64,000 bases of DNA from Methanosarcina barkeri MS (lineage in GTDB: Archaea > Halobacteriota > Methanosarcinia > Methanosarcinales > Methanosarcinaceae). Each line of letters starts with the position of its first letter. Position 1 is the stretch's first letter. The stretch covers positions 3,087,168-3,151,167 of the forward strand of contig NZ_CP009528.1 of the NCBI RefSeq assembly GCF_000970025.1. The letters are read 5' to 3'. The notes beneath the pieces are model-generated. The model had not been told where the DNA came from, searched no databases, and worked only from the letters and a program-made list of their open reading frames with translations. This document shows positions 50,777-58,802 of the stretch, one piece after another. A program made the position numbers and the translations under genes.

Positions 50777-51619
50777 TTAAAAATATTCAATTTGCAGGCC
50801 AACTCCAACTTCTTTAAGCCTGCAAACCTTTGAAAGTTCGATTTTTGAGTTTAAGTCCGTACAGTGGCAGGCATGCACGCAGCCAGGGTCAAGTTTTTTA
50901 AGGTATTCAATAGTCCCATGCATCCGTTCTTCTGAGGGTTCCAGAAGATGAAAGCCACCTATTATATCAAGGACCCTGCTGTCTCCACATACTTCTTTTG
51001 CATATTTGGTAATATTGCAGATCCCGGAGTGGGAACAGCCCGTGATAATTACGAGCCCTGCTTCTGCCCTGTATACGAGTGCCGTGTCATCCGGAATAAG
51101 GTCGGGAATTTTGTTCCCCTCGCTGTCCTGCACATATCCGACAGCTGCCTCTACCTCAAAAGTGAAGTTCCTGGGGATTTCCCCAAGGAAAACGAGCTTC
51201 TCACTCAGCCAGAGGGGAGTACTTGAGAGCTGTAGCCTGAAGTGTTCTGAAAGCTTTTTGGGAGTGAACAAACTTCCGATTTCCCCTATCTCTTCAGTTT
51301 TTTTGCTTTCGAAGACCAGGGGATGGGCAACGAGAACCGGAGATCTGCTGGGAAGCTTTTCTATCCCTGCTTCCGTGAATAAACGTATCAGAGGTTCGAG
51401 TCCCCAGGTGTGGTCCAGGTGTCCGTGGGAGAGTACCAGATAGTCAAGGTCCAGAAGTGAAAGCCCCATTTTCCGGGCATTTGTGAGGAAGATATCCGAA
51501 TACCCGGTATCAAAAAGAACTCGTATGCCGGAATCCTCCAGCAGAAAAGACAAACCGGGCTCGGCAAAGAAATACCTGTCAATAAGGGTGTTGTTATCAA
51601 CAAGGACAGTGAGTTTCAT
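50777..51619 (-). CDS. MBL-fold hydrolase, MJ0301-like (dihydropterin-ribofuranosyl-aminobenzene-phosphate synthase-type)
   Basis: 280 residues from ATG 51619 (MKLTVLVDNNTLIDRYFFAE). Metallo-beta-lactamase fold with LSHGHLDHTWGLEPLIRL (HxHxDH metal motif, about 72-77), ITGCSHSGICNITKYA (third metal ligand area) and IIGGFHLL. The closest named group is the 7,8-dihydropterin-6-methyl-4-(beta-D-ribofuranosyl)-aminobenzene-5'-phosphate synthase-like family, possibly linked to tetrahydromethanopterin synthesis, though members are mostly uncharacterised. The longer frame to 51667 lacks support. It is opposite in strand to the type I locus next door and probably unrelated to it. Confidence 0.85.
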   Translation of the reverse strand: MKLTVLVDNNTLIDRYFFAEPGLSFLLEDSGIRVLFDTGYSDIFLTNARKMGLSLLDLDYLVLSHGHLDHTWGLEPLIRLFTEAGIEKLPSRSPVLVAHPLVFESKKTEEIGEIGSLFTPKKLSEHFRLQLSSTPLWLSEKLVFLGEIPRNFTFEVEAAVGYVQDSEGNKIPDLIPDDTALVYRAEAGLVIITGCSHSGICNITKYAKEVCGDSRVLDIIGGFHLLEPSEERMHGTIEYLKKLDPGCVHACHCTDLNSKIELSKVCRLKEVGVGLQIEYF

Positions 51620-51975
51620 AAAGTGTTTATTTTGCCTGCGGGGTATAATAGTATTATTACCAAACATTTGAAAAAATATTTAGAGTTGAGTTTAGTACTG
51701 TACGTGATCCGTAAGAAAATAAAAAAGGTATTAAAGATTGTCTCCTGTCGAATAGTATATACGCTTACTGTAAAAGTTATAGCAGGTCACAATACTTTTT
51801 GGATAGGGTCTAAGTTGGGATTAAGTCTAGAATGCTCCGTTTAAGAAAATGTTAGAACTCTACTTTTGTTTTATATAATCGGCACTTTTTTAAATCATTT
51901 TAGCGCTTAACTTTGAAACACATATAATTGTCTTCACTTTACTTACTGACGTTTGAAATGCGGAGAATTAGAAAA
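51620..51975. other. Intergenic between the MBL-fold and hsdM genes
   Basis: Should hold the promoter of the hsdMMS operon; no clear TATA box stood out, and no gene is recognised. Confidence 0.4.
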
Positions 51976-53460
51976 ATGAACAAAATGACCCTTTCAGAAT
52001 TAGAGCAGTCACTCTGGGGTGCCGCCAATATATTGCGAGGCCCTGTCGATGCTTCTGATTTTAAATCATATATATTTCCCGTACTTTTTTTCAAAAGAAT
52101 CTCTGATGTTTATGATGAAGAATATAAAGAAGCTCTTGAAGAATCAGAAGGTGACGAAGAATACGCTGGATTAAGCGAATTTCACGACTTCAACATCCCT
52201 GAAAAAGCTCACTGGAAAGATATCCTGGAAACAACCCAGAATGTTGGTCAAGCTCTTCAATACGCCTTCAGAGAAATCGAAAAATCAAATCCTGATCAGC
52301 TTTACGGCATATTTGGAGATGTGAACTGGACAAACAAAGACAGATTATCCGATGAGCTCTTGATTAACCTTATCCAACACTTTAACTCTCTCGTACTTTC
52401 AAAATCCAATGTAGAACCTGACATGCTTGGCCAAGCTTATGAATACCTTATTAAAAAATTTGCAGACCTTACGAACAGAAAAGCAGGCGAGTTCTATACA
52501 CCAAGGCCGATAGTCCATTTAATGGGCAGTATTCTGAAACCCCAGGAGGGAGAAACAATTTACGATCCTGCATGCGGTTCAGGCGGTATGCTTCTCGAGT
52601 CCTATCATTATGTTAAAAGTAATGGAGGAGATGCAAGAACACTAAAACTGTACGGCCAGGAAAAAAACCTGACAACCTCTTCAATTTCAAGAATCAATTT
52701 ATTTATCCATGCAGTACAGAGCTTCCAGATAATTCGAGGCGATACATTAAGAGAGCCTGCTTTTCTTGAGGGTGATAGGCTTGCTCAATTTGATATCGTA
52801 ATTGCAAATCCTCCATTTTCACTGAAAAAGTGGGGGTATGAAAACTGGTCGCAAGATCCATACGGCAGAAATATTGTAGGCACTCCACCCAAAAGTAACG
52901 GAGACTATGCCTGGGTCCAGCACATGATTGCTTCAATGGATCCTGAAACCGGAAGAATGGCAATTGTGCTGCCTCATGGGGCTCTCTTCAGGCAGGGAGC
53001 CGAAGGAAAAATCAGAAAAGCACTGATTGAAATGGACCTGCTGGAGGCTGTTATCGGGCTTGGTCCAAACCTGTTTTACGGAACCGGAATTAGTGCCTGT
53101 ATTCTCGTTTTCCGCTCAAAGAAAACCAATGAAAGAAAGAACAGGGTACTTTTCATCGATGCATCTGAACAGTACCAGAAAGGCAGAAGCCAGAACATTT
53201 TCCTGCCAGAGAATGCGGAAACCGTACTTAAGTGGTATGAGAATTATGGAGATATTGAAAATATATCTCAGGTAGTTGAGCTTTCAGAAATTCAGAAAAA
53301 CGAATTCAACCTTAATATTCCACTCTATGTCAAAAAAATCCATGAAGTAGAAAAGATTGACCTGAAAGTCACCCTTGAACAGCTAAAAAAGGATTACAAA
53401 GCTTTTCTGGAGTCCGAAGAAAAAATGAAGCGGTTACTTAAAGAAGTGAATGTTCTATGA
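51976..53460 (+). CDS. hsdM: Type I restriction-modification DNA methyltransferase subunit HsdM, paralogue 1
   Basis: N6-adenine methyltransferase subunit that works with HsdS. I start at ATG 51976 (MNKMTLSELEQSLWGAANIL), because ggag lies 10 nt upstream; 494 residues. HsdM N-terminal domain (SYIFPVLFFKRISDVYDEEY), then AGEFYTPRPIVHLMG (motif X), IYDPACGSGGMLLES (motif I, SAM), YGQEKNLTTSSISRINLFIH and IVIANPPFSLKKW (catalytic NPPF, motif IV). The C-terminal helices (VEKIDLKVTLEQLKKDYKAF) should meet HsdS. Its stop overlaps the start of a second HsdM gene by 4 nt (ATGA), so both are made from one message. Confidence 0.95.
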   Translation: MNKMTLSELEQSLWGAANILRGPVDASDFKSYIFPVLFFKRISDVYDEEYKEALEESEGDEEYAGLSEFHDFNIPEKAHWKDILETTQNVGQALQYAFREIEKSNPDQLYGIFGDVNWTNKDRLSDELLINLIQHFNSLVLSKSNVEPDMLGQAYEYLIKKFADLTNRKAGEFYTPRPIVHLMGSILKPQEGETIYDPACGSGGMLLESYHYVKSNGGDARTLKLYGQEKNLTTSSISRINLFIHAVQSFQIIRGDTLREPAFLEGDRLAQFDIVIANPPFSLKKWGYENWSQDPYGRNIVGTPPKSNGDYAWVQHMIASMDPETGRMAIVLPHGALFRQGAEGKIRKALIEMDLLEAVIGLGPNLFYGTGISACILVFRSKKTNERKNRVLFIDASEQYQKGRSQNIFLPENAETVLKWYENYGDIENISQVVELSEIQKNEFNLNIPLYVKKIHEVEKIDLKVTLEQLKKDYKAFLESEEKMKRLLKEVNVL

Positions 53461-54959
53461 ACTCAGATAATTCTCACGTAAGCCAGCAGGAACTTGAGCA
53501 GTACCTGTGGGGTGCAGCTACTCTTCTCAGGGGAGGCGTTGACCCTGGAGAATACAAAAATATCATTTTTCCCCTGATGTTTTTCAAACGAATTTCCGAT
53601 GTATACGAGGAAGAATTCGAAGAAGCTCTCAGGGAATCTGACGGAGACCTTGAATACGCCCAGTTTGCAGAAAATCACCGTTTCATAGTTCCAGACGGCT
53701 CACACTGGAAAGATGTAAGGGAAATCACCACTGATGTAGGAAAAGCGATCCGAGATGCAATGCGTGAAATCGAAAAAGCCAACCCTGACAAACTTGAGGG
53801 CATCTTCGGGGACGGAAACTGGACAAATAAAGACCGTTTGAGCGATAAAACCCTCATAGATCTGCTAGAACACTTTTCAAGCCTGAGTCTCACTATAAAA
53901 AACGTTCCTCAGGACCAGTTTGGGAATGCCTATGAGTATCTTATTAAAAAATTCGCGGATGATAGTGGCCACACCGCAGCCGAATTTTATACCAACAGAA
54001 CAGTTGTCCGTCTGATGGCTTTAATTATGGACCCTAAATCAGGAGAATCTATTTACGACCCGACCTGCGGCTCTGGCGGAATGCTTCTGAACTCCCTCCT
54101 TCTGGTGAAAGAAAGAGGTGAAGAATACCGCAATATCAAACTCTACGGCCAGGAAATTAACCTTATAACTTCAGCTATTGCTCGCATGAATATGTTCATC
54201 CACGATGTCGGCGATTTCCAGATCATAAGAGGTGACACTCTTGAAGACCCAGCCTTCATCAAAAACGATAGGGTTCAGCAATTCGACATTGTAATTGCAA
54301 ATCCTCCTTATTCAATCAAAAAATGGAACCATAGCGGCTGGACAAAAGACCCCTGGGGCAGAAATATATACGGAACTCCTCCTCAGAGCTGTGCCGATTA
54401 CGCTTTTTTCCAGCATATTATATGTTCAATGAAAGAAGATACTGGCAGATGTGCAATTCTCTGGCCTCATGGAGTTCTATTCAGGGATTCTGAACAGAGT
54501 ATGAGGGCAAAATTGATTGAGGACGATTATGTGGATTGCGTGATAGGCCTGGGACCAAATTTATTCTACAATTCTCCAATGGAAGCCTGTATTGTCATTT
54601 GCAGAAAAAGCAAACCAGCCGAAAGAAAAGGAAAAATCATGTTTATAAACGGTTTTGAAGAAGTTATACAAGAAAAGCAACAAGCATTTTTGTCAGACGA
54701 AAACATCCAGACCCTCTTTGACCTGTACATAAACTATGAGAATGTCTCCAGAAAATCTTACGTTGCCACGATAAAAGAAGTGAAAGAAAACGACTACAAT
54801 CTCAACGTACCTCTCTATGTCGAGAAGTACGATCTTGGAGAAGTAAAAGAACCGTTAGAAGTACTGATTCAGGAATGGACAGAAAGCAGCCAGAGAATAA
54901 AAGAAGCAAATGAAGAGATATTTTCAATCTTATCAGAGGTAGGATTAAATGACCAGTAA
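53457..54959 (+). CDS. hsdM: Type I restriction-modification DNA methyltransferase subunit HsdM, paralogue 2
   Basis: 500 residues, collinear over the full length with paralogue 1, with about half the residues shared by eye. Motif I IYDPTCGSGGMLLN and motif IV IVIANPPYSIKKW are intact. Motif X reads AAEFYTNRTVVRLM, with Asn where paralogue 1 and most HsdM proteins have Pro. It overlaps paralogue 1 by 4 nt and hsdS by 11 nt, so M1-M2-S is one tightly coupled operon. A usual type I methyltransferase is M2S with identical M subunits; here a mixed M1M2S enzyme is possible, or one of the two may be preferred. Both reading frames are undamaged. Confidence 0.95.
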   Translation: MNSDNSHVSQQELEQYLWGAATLLRGGVDPGEYKNIIFPLMFFKRISDVYEEEFEEALRESDGDLEYAQFAENHRFIVPDGSHWKDVREITTDVGKAIRDAMREIEKANPDKLEGIFGDGNWTNKDRLSDKTLIDLLEHFSSLSLTIKNVPQDQFGNAYEYLIKKFADDSGHTAAEFYTNRTVVRLMALIMDPKSGESIYDPTCGSGGMLLNSLLLVKERGEEYRNIKLYGQEINLITSAIARMNMFIHDVGDFQIIRGDTLEDPAFIKNDRVQQFDIVIANPPYSIKKWNHSGWTKDPWGRNIYGTPPQSCADYAFFQHIICSMKEDTGRCAILWPHGVLFRDSEQSMRAKLIEDDYVDCVIGLGPNLFYNSPMEACIVICRKSKPAERKGKIMFINGFEEVIQEKQQAFLSDENIQTLFDLYINYENVSRKSYVATIKEVKENDYNLNVPLYVEKYDLGEVKEPLEVLIQEWTESSQRIKEANEEIFSILSEVGLNDQ

Positions 54960-56190
54960 CCTGAAAAACGTTCCTCCAAACTGGCAAAAAGTAAGATTTG
55001 ATGAAATTGCCACAATTGTTACAGATAGGATAGAAAAACCTATCGAATCAGGACTCAAAGACTACATTGGCCTGGAGCATCTGGACACTGACTGTATAAG
55101 AATCAAGAGATTTGGTTCAACGGAAGATGTTGACGCAACAAAATTCCTCTGTAAAAAAGGAGACATCATTTTCGGAAAACGCCGTGCATATTTGAGAAAA
55201 GTTGCAGTAAGCGACCGAGACGCTGTAGTTTCAGCTCACTCAATGGTTCTTCGCCCAACGGGAGATAAAATCTACCCTGACTTTTTACCTTGTTTCATGC
55301 AATCAAGTATCTTCTGGAAGACTGCACACTCAATTTCCGAAGGATCAATGTCCCCAACAATAAAATGGAAAAACCTTGCCGCACAGGAATTCTGGCTTCC
55401 AAGCATCGAAGAACAAAAGAAGATCTCTGGACTTCTCTGGTCCATCGAAGATAACATCCAGAAAACCGAAAAACTCATAGAAACAACTGAAACACTCAAA
55501 CAGGGGCTTCTTAATGAACTGCTGACAAAAGGAATTGGGCATACCCGATTTAAAGATAGTGAACTGGGGAGGATTCCGGAGGAATGGGAAGTTGTGAGAT
55601 TAGGGAATATATCAAATGTGAGGAGAGGAGCATCACCACGTCCAATTAACGATTCTAGATATTTTGATTCAGAAGGGACTGGTTGGATCAGGATTGCAGA
55701 TGTTACCTCCACATATAAATATATCAATAAAACATCTCAATATCTCTCGGAGTTAGGAGTTTCTAAAAGTGTACCAGTGCATAGAGGGGATCTGATAATG
55801 AGCATATGTGCTACAATAGGTAAGCCTGTAATTGTTGATATGGATGCCTGTATACATGATGGATTCGTTCTATTTTCTGATATAAAGAAAGGAATTATCA
55901 ATGACTTTTTGTTTTATGTATTACTAAAGAGTGAAAAAGAATTTGAGAATAAAAGACAAGTTGGAACTCAAGGAAATTTAAATACTGATATAGTTAAAAA
56001 AACAAAAATTGCGTTGCCTAGCTCTTTAGAAGAACAAAAAAAGATAGTTAGTATTTTTGAGAATATAGACAGTATAATAGAAACATATCATTTAAGTTTA
56101 AGTAATCTTGGTCACCTCAAAAAGAAAATATTAAATGAAATGCTCTCAGGGAATCTAATGCTTAAGTGTATTCCAGTAATCATTTCATGA
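54949..56190 (+). CDS. hsdS: Type I restriction-modification specificity subunit HsdS
   Basis: 413 residues with two target-recognition domains (about 1-150 and 205-350), each followed by a helical spacer. The central conserved region is LWSIEDNIQKTEKLIETTET and LKQGLLNELLTKGIGHTRFK. The C-terminal one is EEQKKIVSIFENIDSIIETY, ending KKILNEMLSGNL. Between the halves, GRIPEEWEVVRLGNISNVRR is the standard start of the second domain. It sets the bipartite DNA site; the site cannot be predicted from sequence. The start overlaps hsdM2 by 11 nt. The stop lies 4 nt from the stop of the opposite-strand nuclease gene. Confidence 0.95.
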   Translation: MTSNLKNVPPNWQKVRFDEIATIVTDRIEKPIESGLKDYIGLEHLDTDCIRIKRFGSTEDVDATKFLCKKGDIIFGKRRAYLRKVAVSDRDAVVSAHSMVLRPTGDKIYPDFLPCFMQSSIFWKTAHSISEGSMSPTIKWKNLAAQEFWLPSIEEQKKISGLLWSIEDNIQKTEKLIETTETLKQGLLNELLTKGIGHTRFKDSELGRIPEEWEVVRLGNISNVRRGASPRPINDSRYFDSEGTGWIRIADVTSTYKYINKTSQYLSELGVSKSVPVHRGDLIMSICATIGKPVIVDMDACIHDGFVLFSDIKKGIINDFLFYVLLKSEKEFENKRQVGTQGNLNTDIVKKTKIALPSSLEEQKKIVSIFENIDSIIETYHLSLSNLGHLKKKILNEMLSGNLMLKCIPVIIS

Positions 56191-56194
56191 AAAT

Positions 56195-57184
56195 TCAGGG
56201 GGAGTGCCCTATAATTTCCTCCACCATTTCAACAACATTTTTAGGAAAATCCAGATTATTGATCGCATCAGAAACAATATGAAGGTTCTCAAAATTAGTT
56301 ATACCTTTAGACTCATGGAACTTATTAGTCACCATAATTCCATTATCTATTTTTAGTAATTGGGTTACACCATAGAGTTTCATGACATCATACATCTTCG
56401 CTTCGGTGTTTTTGCATTCTATGATACAAACAGGTTTATCGTTCTTTGTGATAAGGACATCAAGTTCAGTAACTTCCGAGATTTCAGATTTCGAAGAGTT
56501 GCTTTCGATTAAGGCTTCAATTGTTTCGGGTTGTTCTCTCGCTCCTTTGTTGTATACCTGTACACTGTGAAAGATCTCAATATCTTCATTTGATTTGAAA
56601 TGTTCTTTTAAGGTATGGTAAACCCAGACTTCAAGAAACAAGCCGGTATATTCTGGTTTTATCCAGATTTCATAAAGGGCTTCTGAGATTTTGTAGAAAC
56701 AAAACTTTTCGGGAGTGCAAAGGGGAAAGTCTTCAGAATTAGATTCTTCATCTGCGAAAGTGACTTTATCGAATTCCTTTCCTTTGTGTTGTACCGAGTC
56801 AATGTAAATGTCAGGAGTTATTATCCCTATTTTTTCGGCTTTTTCACAAACATGAGCAAGAGATCTGTTTATTGTATTGGAGAATAATTGATCTGCGATA
56901 TTGGACAGGTTGGAAATATAGGTATAGTATTTTGAGGTTGATTTTCCGGGCATTGCTTTGGGAAGTAGGCGGGATTCCCGGATGAAGTCAAAAAAGTACT
57001 GGTAAGTGTTGTTTTCTTTGCTTATTTCTTGGGAATCGTCTTTTGAAGATAGGCCTGAAAAAGTTTGTTTTATAAAAAAGTTACGTAGAGTCCTGTCGTC
57101 TTCAAAAGCAAAGATTAGTTTCTTAATTTCTTCAGATTCCACGTAATCAAGAGGTTTGATAACTAAAGGAAAACCGTTATGCAT
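56195..57184 (-). CDS. PD-(D/E)XK nuclease-like protein, Card1/DUF1887-type C-terminus
   Basis: 329 residues from ATG 57184, chosen because it overlaps the upstream stop by 8 nt (ATGCATAA); an upstream start at 57223 also exists. The last third holds TELDVLITKNDKPVCIIECK, that is an acid, then D, a beta turn and ExK, the PD-(D/E)XK nuclease core, followed by a helix and a Leu-rich strand. FLEVWVYHTLKEHF before it resembles the helix that precedes the core in Card1/DUF1887 nucleases. The N-terminal 200 residues are not recognised and could be a sensor. It is co-transcribed with the YwgA-like gene and embedded between hsdS and hsdR, suggesting a defence role. The nuclease call rests on motifs alone. 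Confidence 0.6.
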   Translation of the reverse strand: MHNGFPLVIKPLDYVESEEIKKLIFAFEDDRTLRNFFIKQTFSGLSSKDDSQEISKENNTYQYFFDFIRESRLLPKAMPGKSTSKYYTYISNLSNIADQLFSNTINRSLAHVCEKAEKIGIITPDIYIDSVQHKGKEFDKVTFADEESNSEDFPLCTPEKFCFYKISEALYEIWIKPEYTGLFLEVWVYHTLKEHFKSNEDIEIFHSVQVYNKGAREQPETIEALIESNSSKSEISEVTELDVLITKNDKPVCIIECKNTEAKMYDVMKLYGVTQLLKIDNGIMVTNKFHESKGITNFENLHIVSDAINNLDFPKNVVEMVEEIIGHSP

Positions 57185-57599
57185 TAAGTCTTTCTGGGAG
57201 GTATTTCCTGTAGACGTATTCAATTATTGCACTCCTGGGAAGTTCAGAAAGTTTTTTCAGGGTCTCTATTTTATCTCCAGGGATATATTCGGATGGAAGT
57301 TTAATTTCGGATTGGGCAAAATCCGAAAGCTTGTAGACATATGTGACAAAATCTCCGCAGTGCTCTTTTTCTTCTTTGATGTAGCCGGTTGCAATCAAAT
57401 CTTCAATGGTTTCAGTAAGATCCCAGGAATAAGGCCCGTAGTGATATTTATCGAATTTGAAAAATTCAGGGAGCCCAAGCTCCATTTGTCCTAAAAATAC
57501 TATTTTTTGTAATTTGGTTCTGCCTTCTATTTTACCCAGTCCTGAGAGAAGTTCAAGAATGAAAGCTTTTCTGGAACTGGATTTGTCCTCTTCTGGCAT
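57177..57599 (-). CDS. YwgA-like protein of unknown function
   Basis: 140 residues from ATG 57599 (MPEEDKSSSRKAFILELLSG); a longer frame starts at 57623. RTKLQKIVFLGQMELGLPEF, YHYGPYSWDLTETIEDLIAT and GYIKEE follow the pattern K-LQK-iYl, YGPYS, L, L-GyI of Bacillus YwgA and the related SocA/DUF4065-like proteins, which adopt a winged-helix-like fold and include antitoxins and proteolytic adaptors. The stop overlaps the start of the nuclease gene by 8 nt, so the two proteins are made together. A partner or antitoxin role for the nuclease is inferred from this coupling only. Confidence 0.6.
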   Translation of the reverse strand: MPEEDKSSSRKAFILELLSGLGKIEGRTKLQKIVFLGQMELGLPEFFKFDKYHYGPYSWDLTETIEDLIATGYIKEEKEHCGDFVTYVYKLSDFAQSEIKLPSEYIPGDKIETLKKLSELPRSAIIEYVYRKYLPERLNA

Positions 57600-57716
57600 A
57601 CAATCCCCTTGTAACAACCGCATTTTTTGTATAATTTTTAATTAAATCTGTAGCGTTGTAGTGCTTAATACTGAAGCACTATTACCTATATGCACTATTA
57701 GTATTTGTCGTTTATT

Positions 57717-58598
57717 TCAAGATTTTGATTTCAAGAGGGATTTAAGTTCTTCAACACGCTCTATGTCTGCAATCATATCCGAAATGTCATTTAAATCCAG
57801 ATTATTTTTATCCATTATTTTGATCAACTTTTTTGGAGAATACTGATTTCTAAAGTTACTTGGAACCAGACTTCTGGTTGCTTCATAATACCAGAGAGCA
57901 ATCCCTGCAAAATAAATATCTGCTTTTATCAATTCACAAATCGAGGAAAAGTGCGTATTAACAACGAAAAAGTCATTAGTTGTGTGTACTTTACATTCTT
58001 CCAGAAACTTAATTGAATGATTGTTATTTGGAATCAGGTCGAGGCAAATTCCACAATTATGAAGCCAGATCAAAGCTTTGGTATAAGCTATTCCATAAAT
58101 CTTATTTTTGTGCCATGCTGATTTTAGTCCTATGATCTTGTAAGCCTCATTTGAAGAAGCAACTTCTACAAGCAGGTTTTTCTGTTGATCTAAATCTTCA
58201 GATATACTTTGAATGTATTCGGCATTTAATTTTATAGAGTTAAAAACAGAATCTGCAGACTTTAGGATAATTTCAATATCTGTGATTCCAGCATCCAGTT
58301 TATTGATAGCGGCAATCTTCCCTCTTTTGTTTGGCTCTTCTACAGCCTCTTTTTCAGCCAACAAATGAGTCTTTGCTGTCATGATCCAGCCGTAATCCAG
58401 CTTTTCTCGGTCAAGGAGCCTATATTTATTGAGAATATTGAATTCATAATTTACTTCTGCATCAGTCAGGTTTCCACCAAGAAGCGCAGCTATACAGAAG
58501 TTGTACCAGAGAGAATCATCGTCTGTTATCATTCCAGGTTTGTCCCAGGTCTCTTCAACTCTATTAACAAGCTTTTCAAAATCAGATGGAATTGTCAT
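57717..58598 (-). CDS. Unrecognised protein within the type I locus
   Basis: 293 residues from ATG 58598 (MTIPSDFEKLVNRVEETWDK); an upstream start at 58613 is possible. It is soluble and mostly helical. Two stretches, SLWYNFCIAALLGGNLTDAE near the N-terminus and AWHKNKIYGIAYTKALIWLH plus NNNHSIKFLEE in the middle, vaguely recall the layout of helix-hairpin-helix DNA glycosylases, but the catalytic Lys/Asp pair is not evident, so this is only a hint. It lies between the YwgA-nuclease pair and hsdR on the minus strand, 117 nt from the former. Base composition is like its neighbours. No function can be named. Confidence 0.7.
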   Translation of the reverse strand: MTIPSDFEKLVNRVEETWDKPGMITDDDSLWYNFCIAALLGGNLTDAEVNYEFNILNKYRLLDREKLDYGWIMTAKTHLLAEKEAVEEPNKRGKIAAINKLDAGITDIEIILKSADSVFNSIKLNAEYIQSISEDLDQQKNLLVEVASSNEAYKIIGLKSAWHKNKIYGIAYTKALIWLHNCGICLDLIPNNNHSIKFLEECKVHTTNDFFVVNTHFSSICELIKADIYFAGIALWYYEATRSLVPSNFRNQYSPKKLIKIMDKNNLDLNDISDMIADIERVEELKSLLKSKS

Positions 58599-58802
58599 AT
58601 TTACAGATATCACTCAACAAGTATTAATTTTTTTGTAAGTTTGCAGGGGGTAAATATCATTCACTACAAATGGAGTTTAGGTCTTCAAACATATAATTAA
58701 TACAAAAATATTCTATTATATTTAGTAAAAGTTAATTAGAGGTAATCAAAAATATGTTACAATAGTTTTACTCAAGATTTAATTAAAAGGAATGGGTTTC
58801 TG

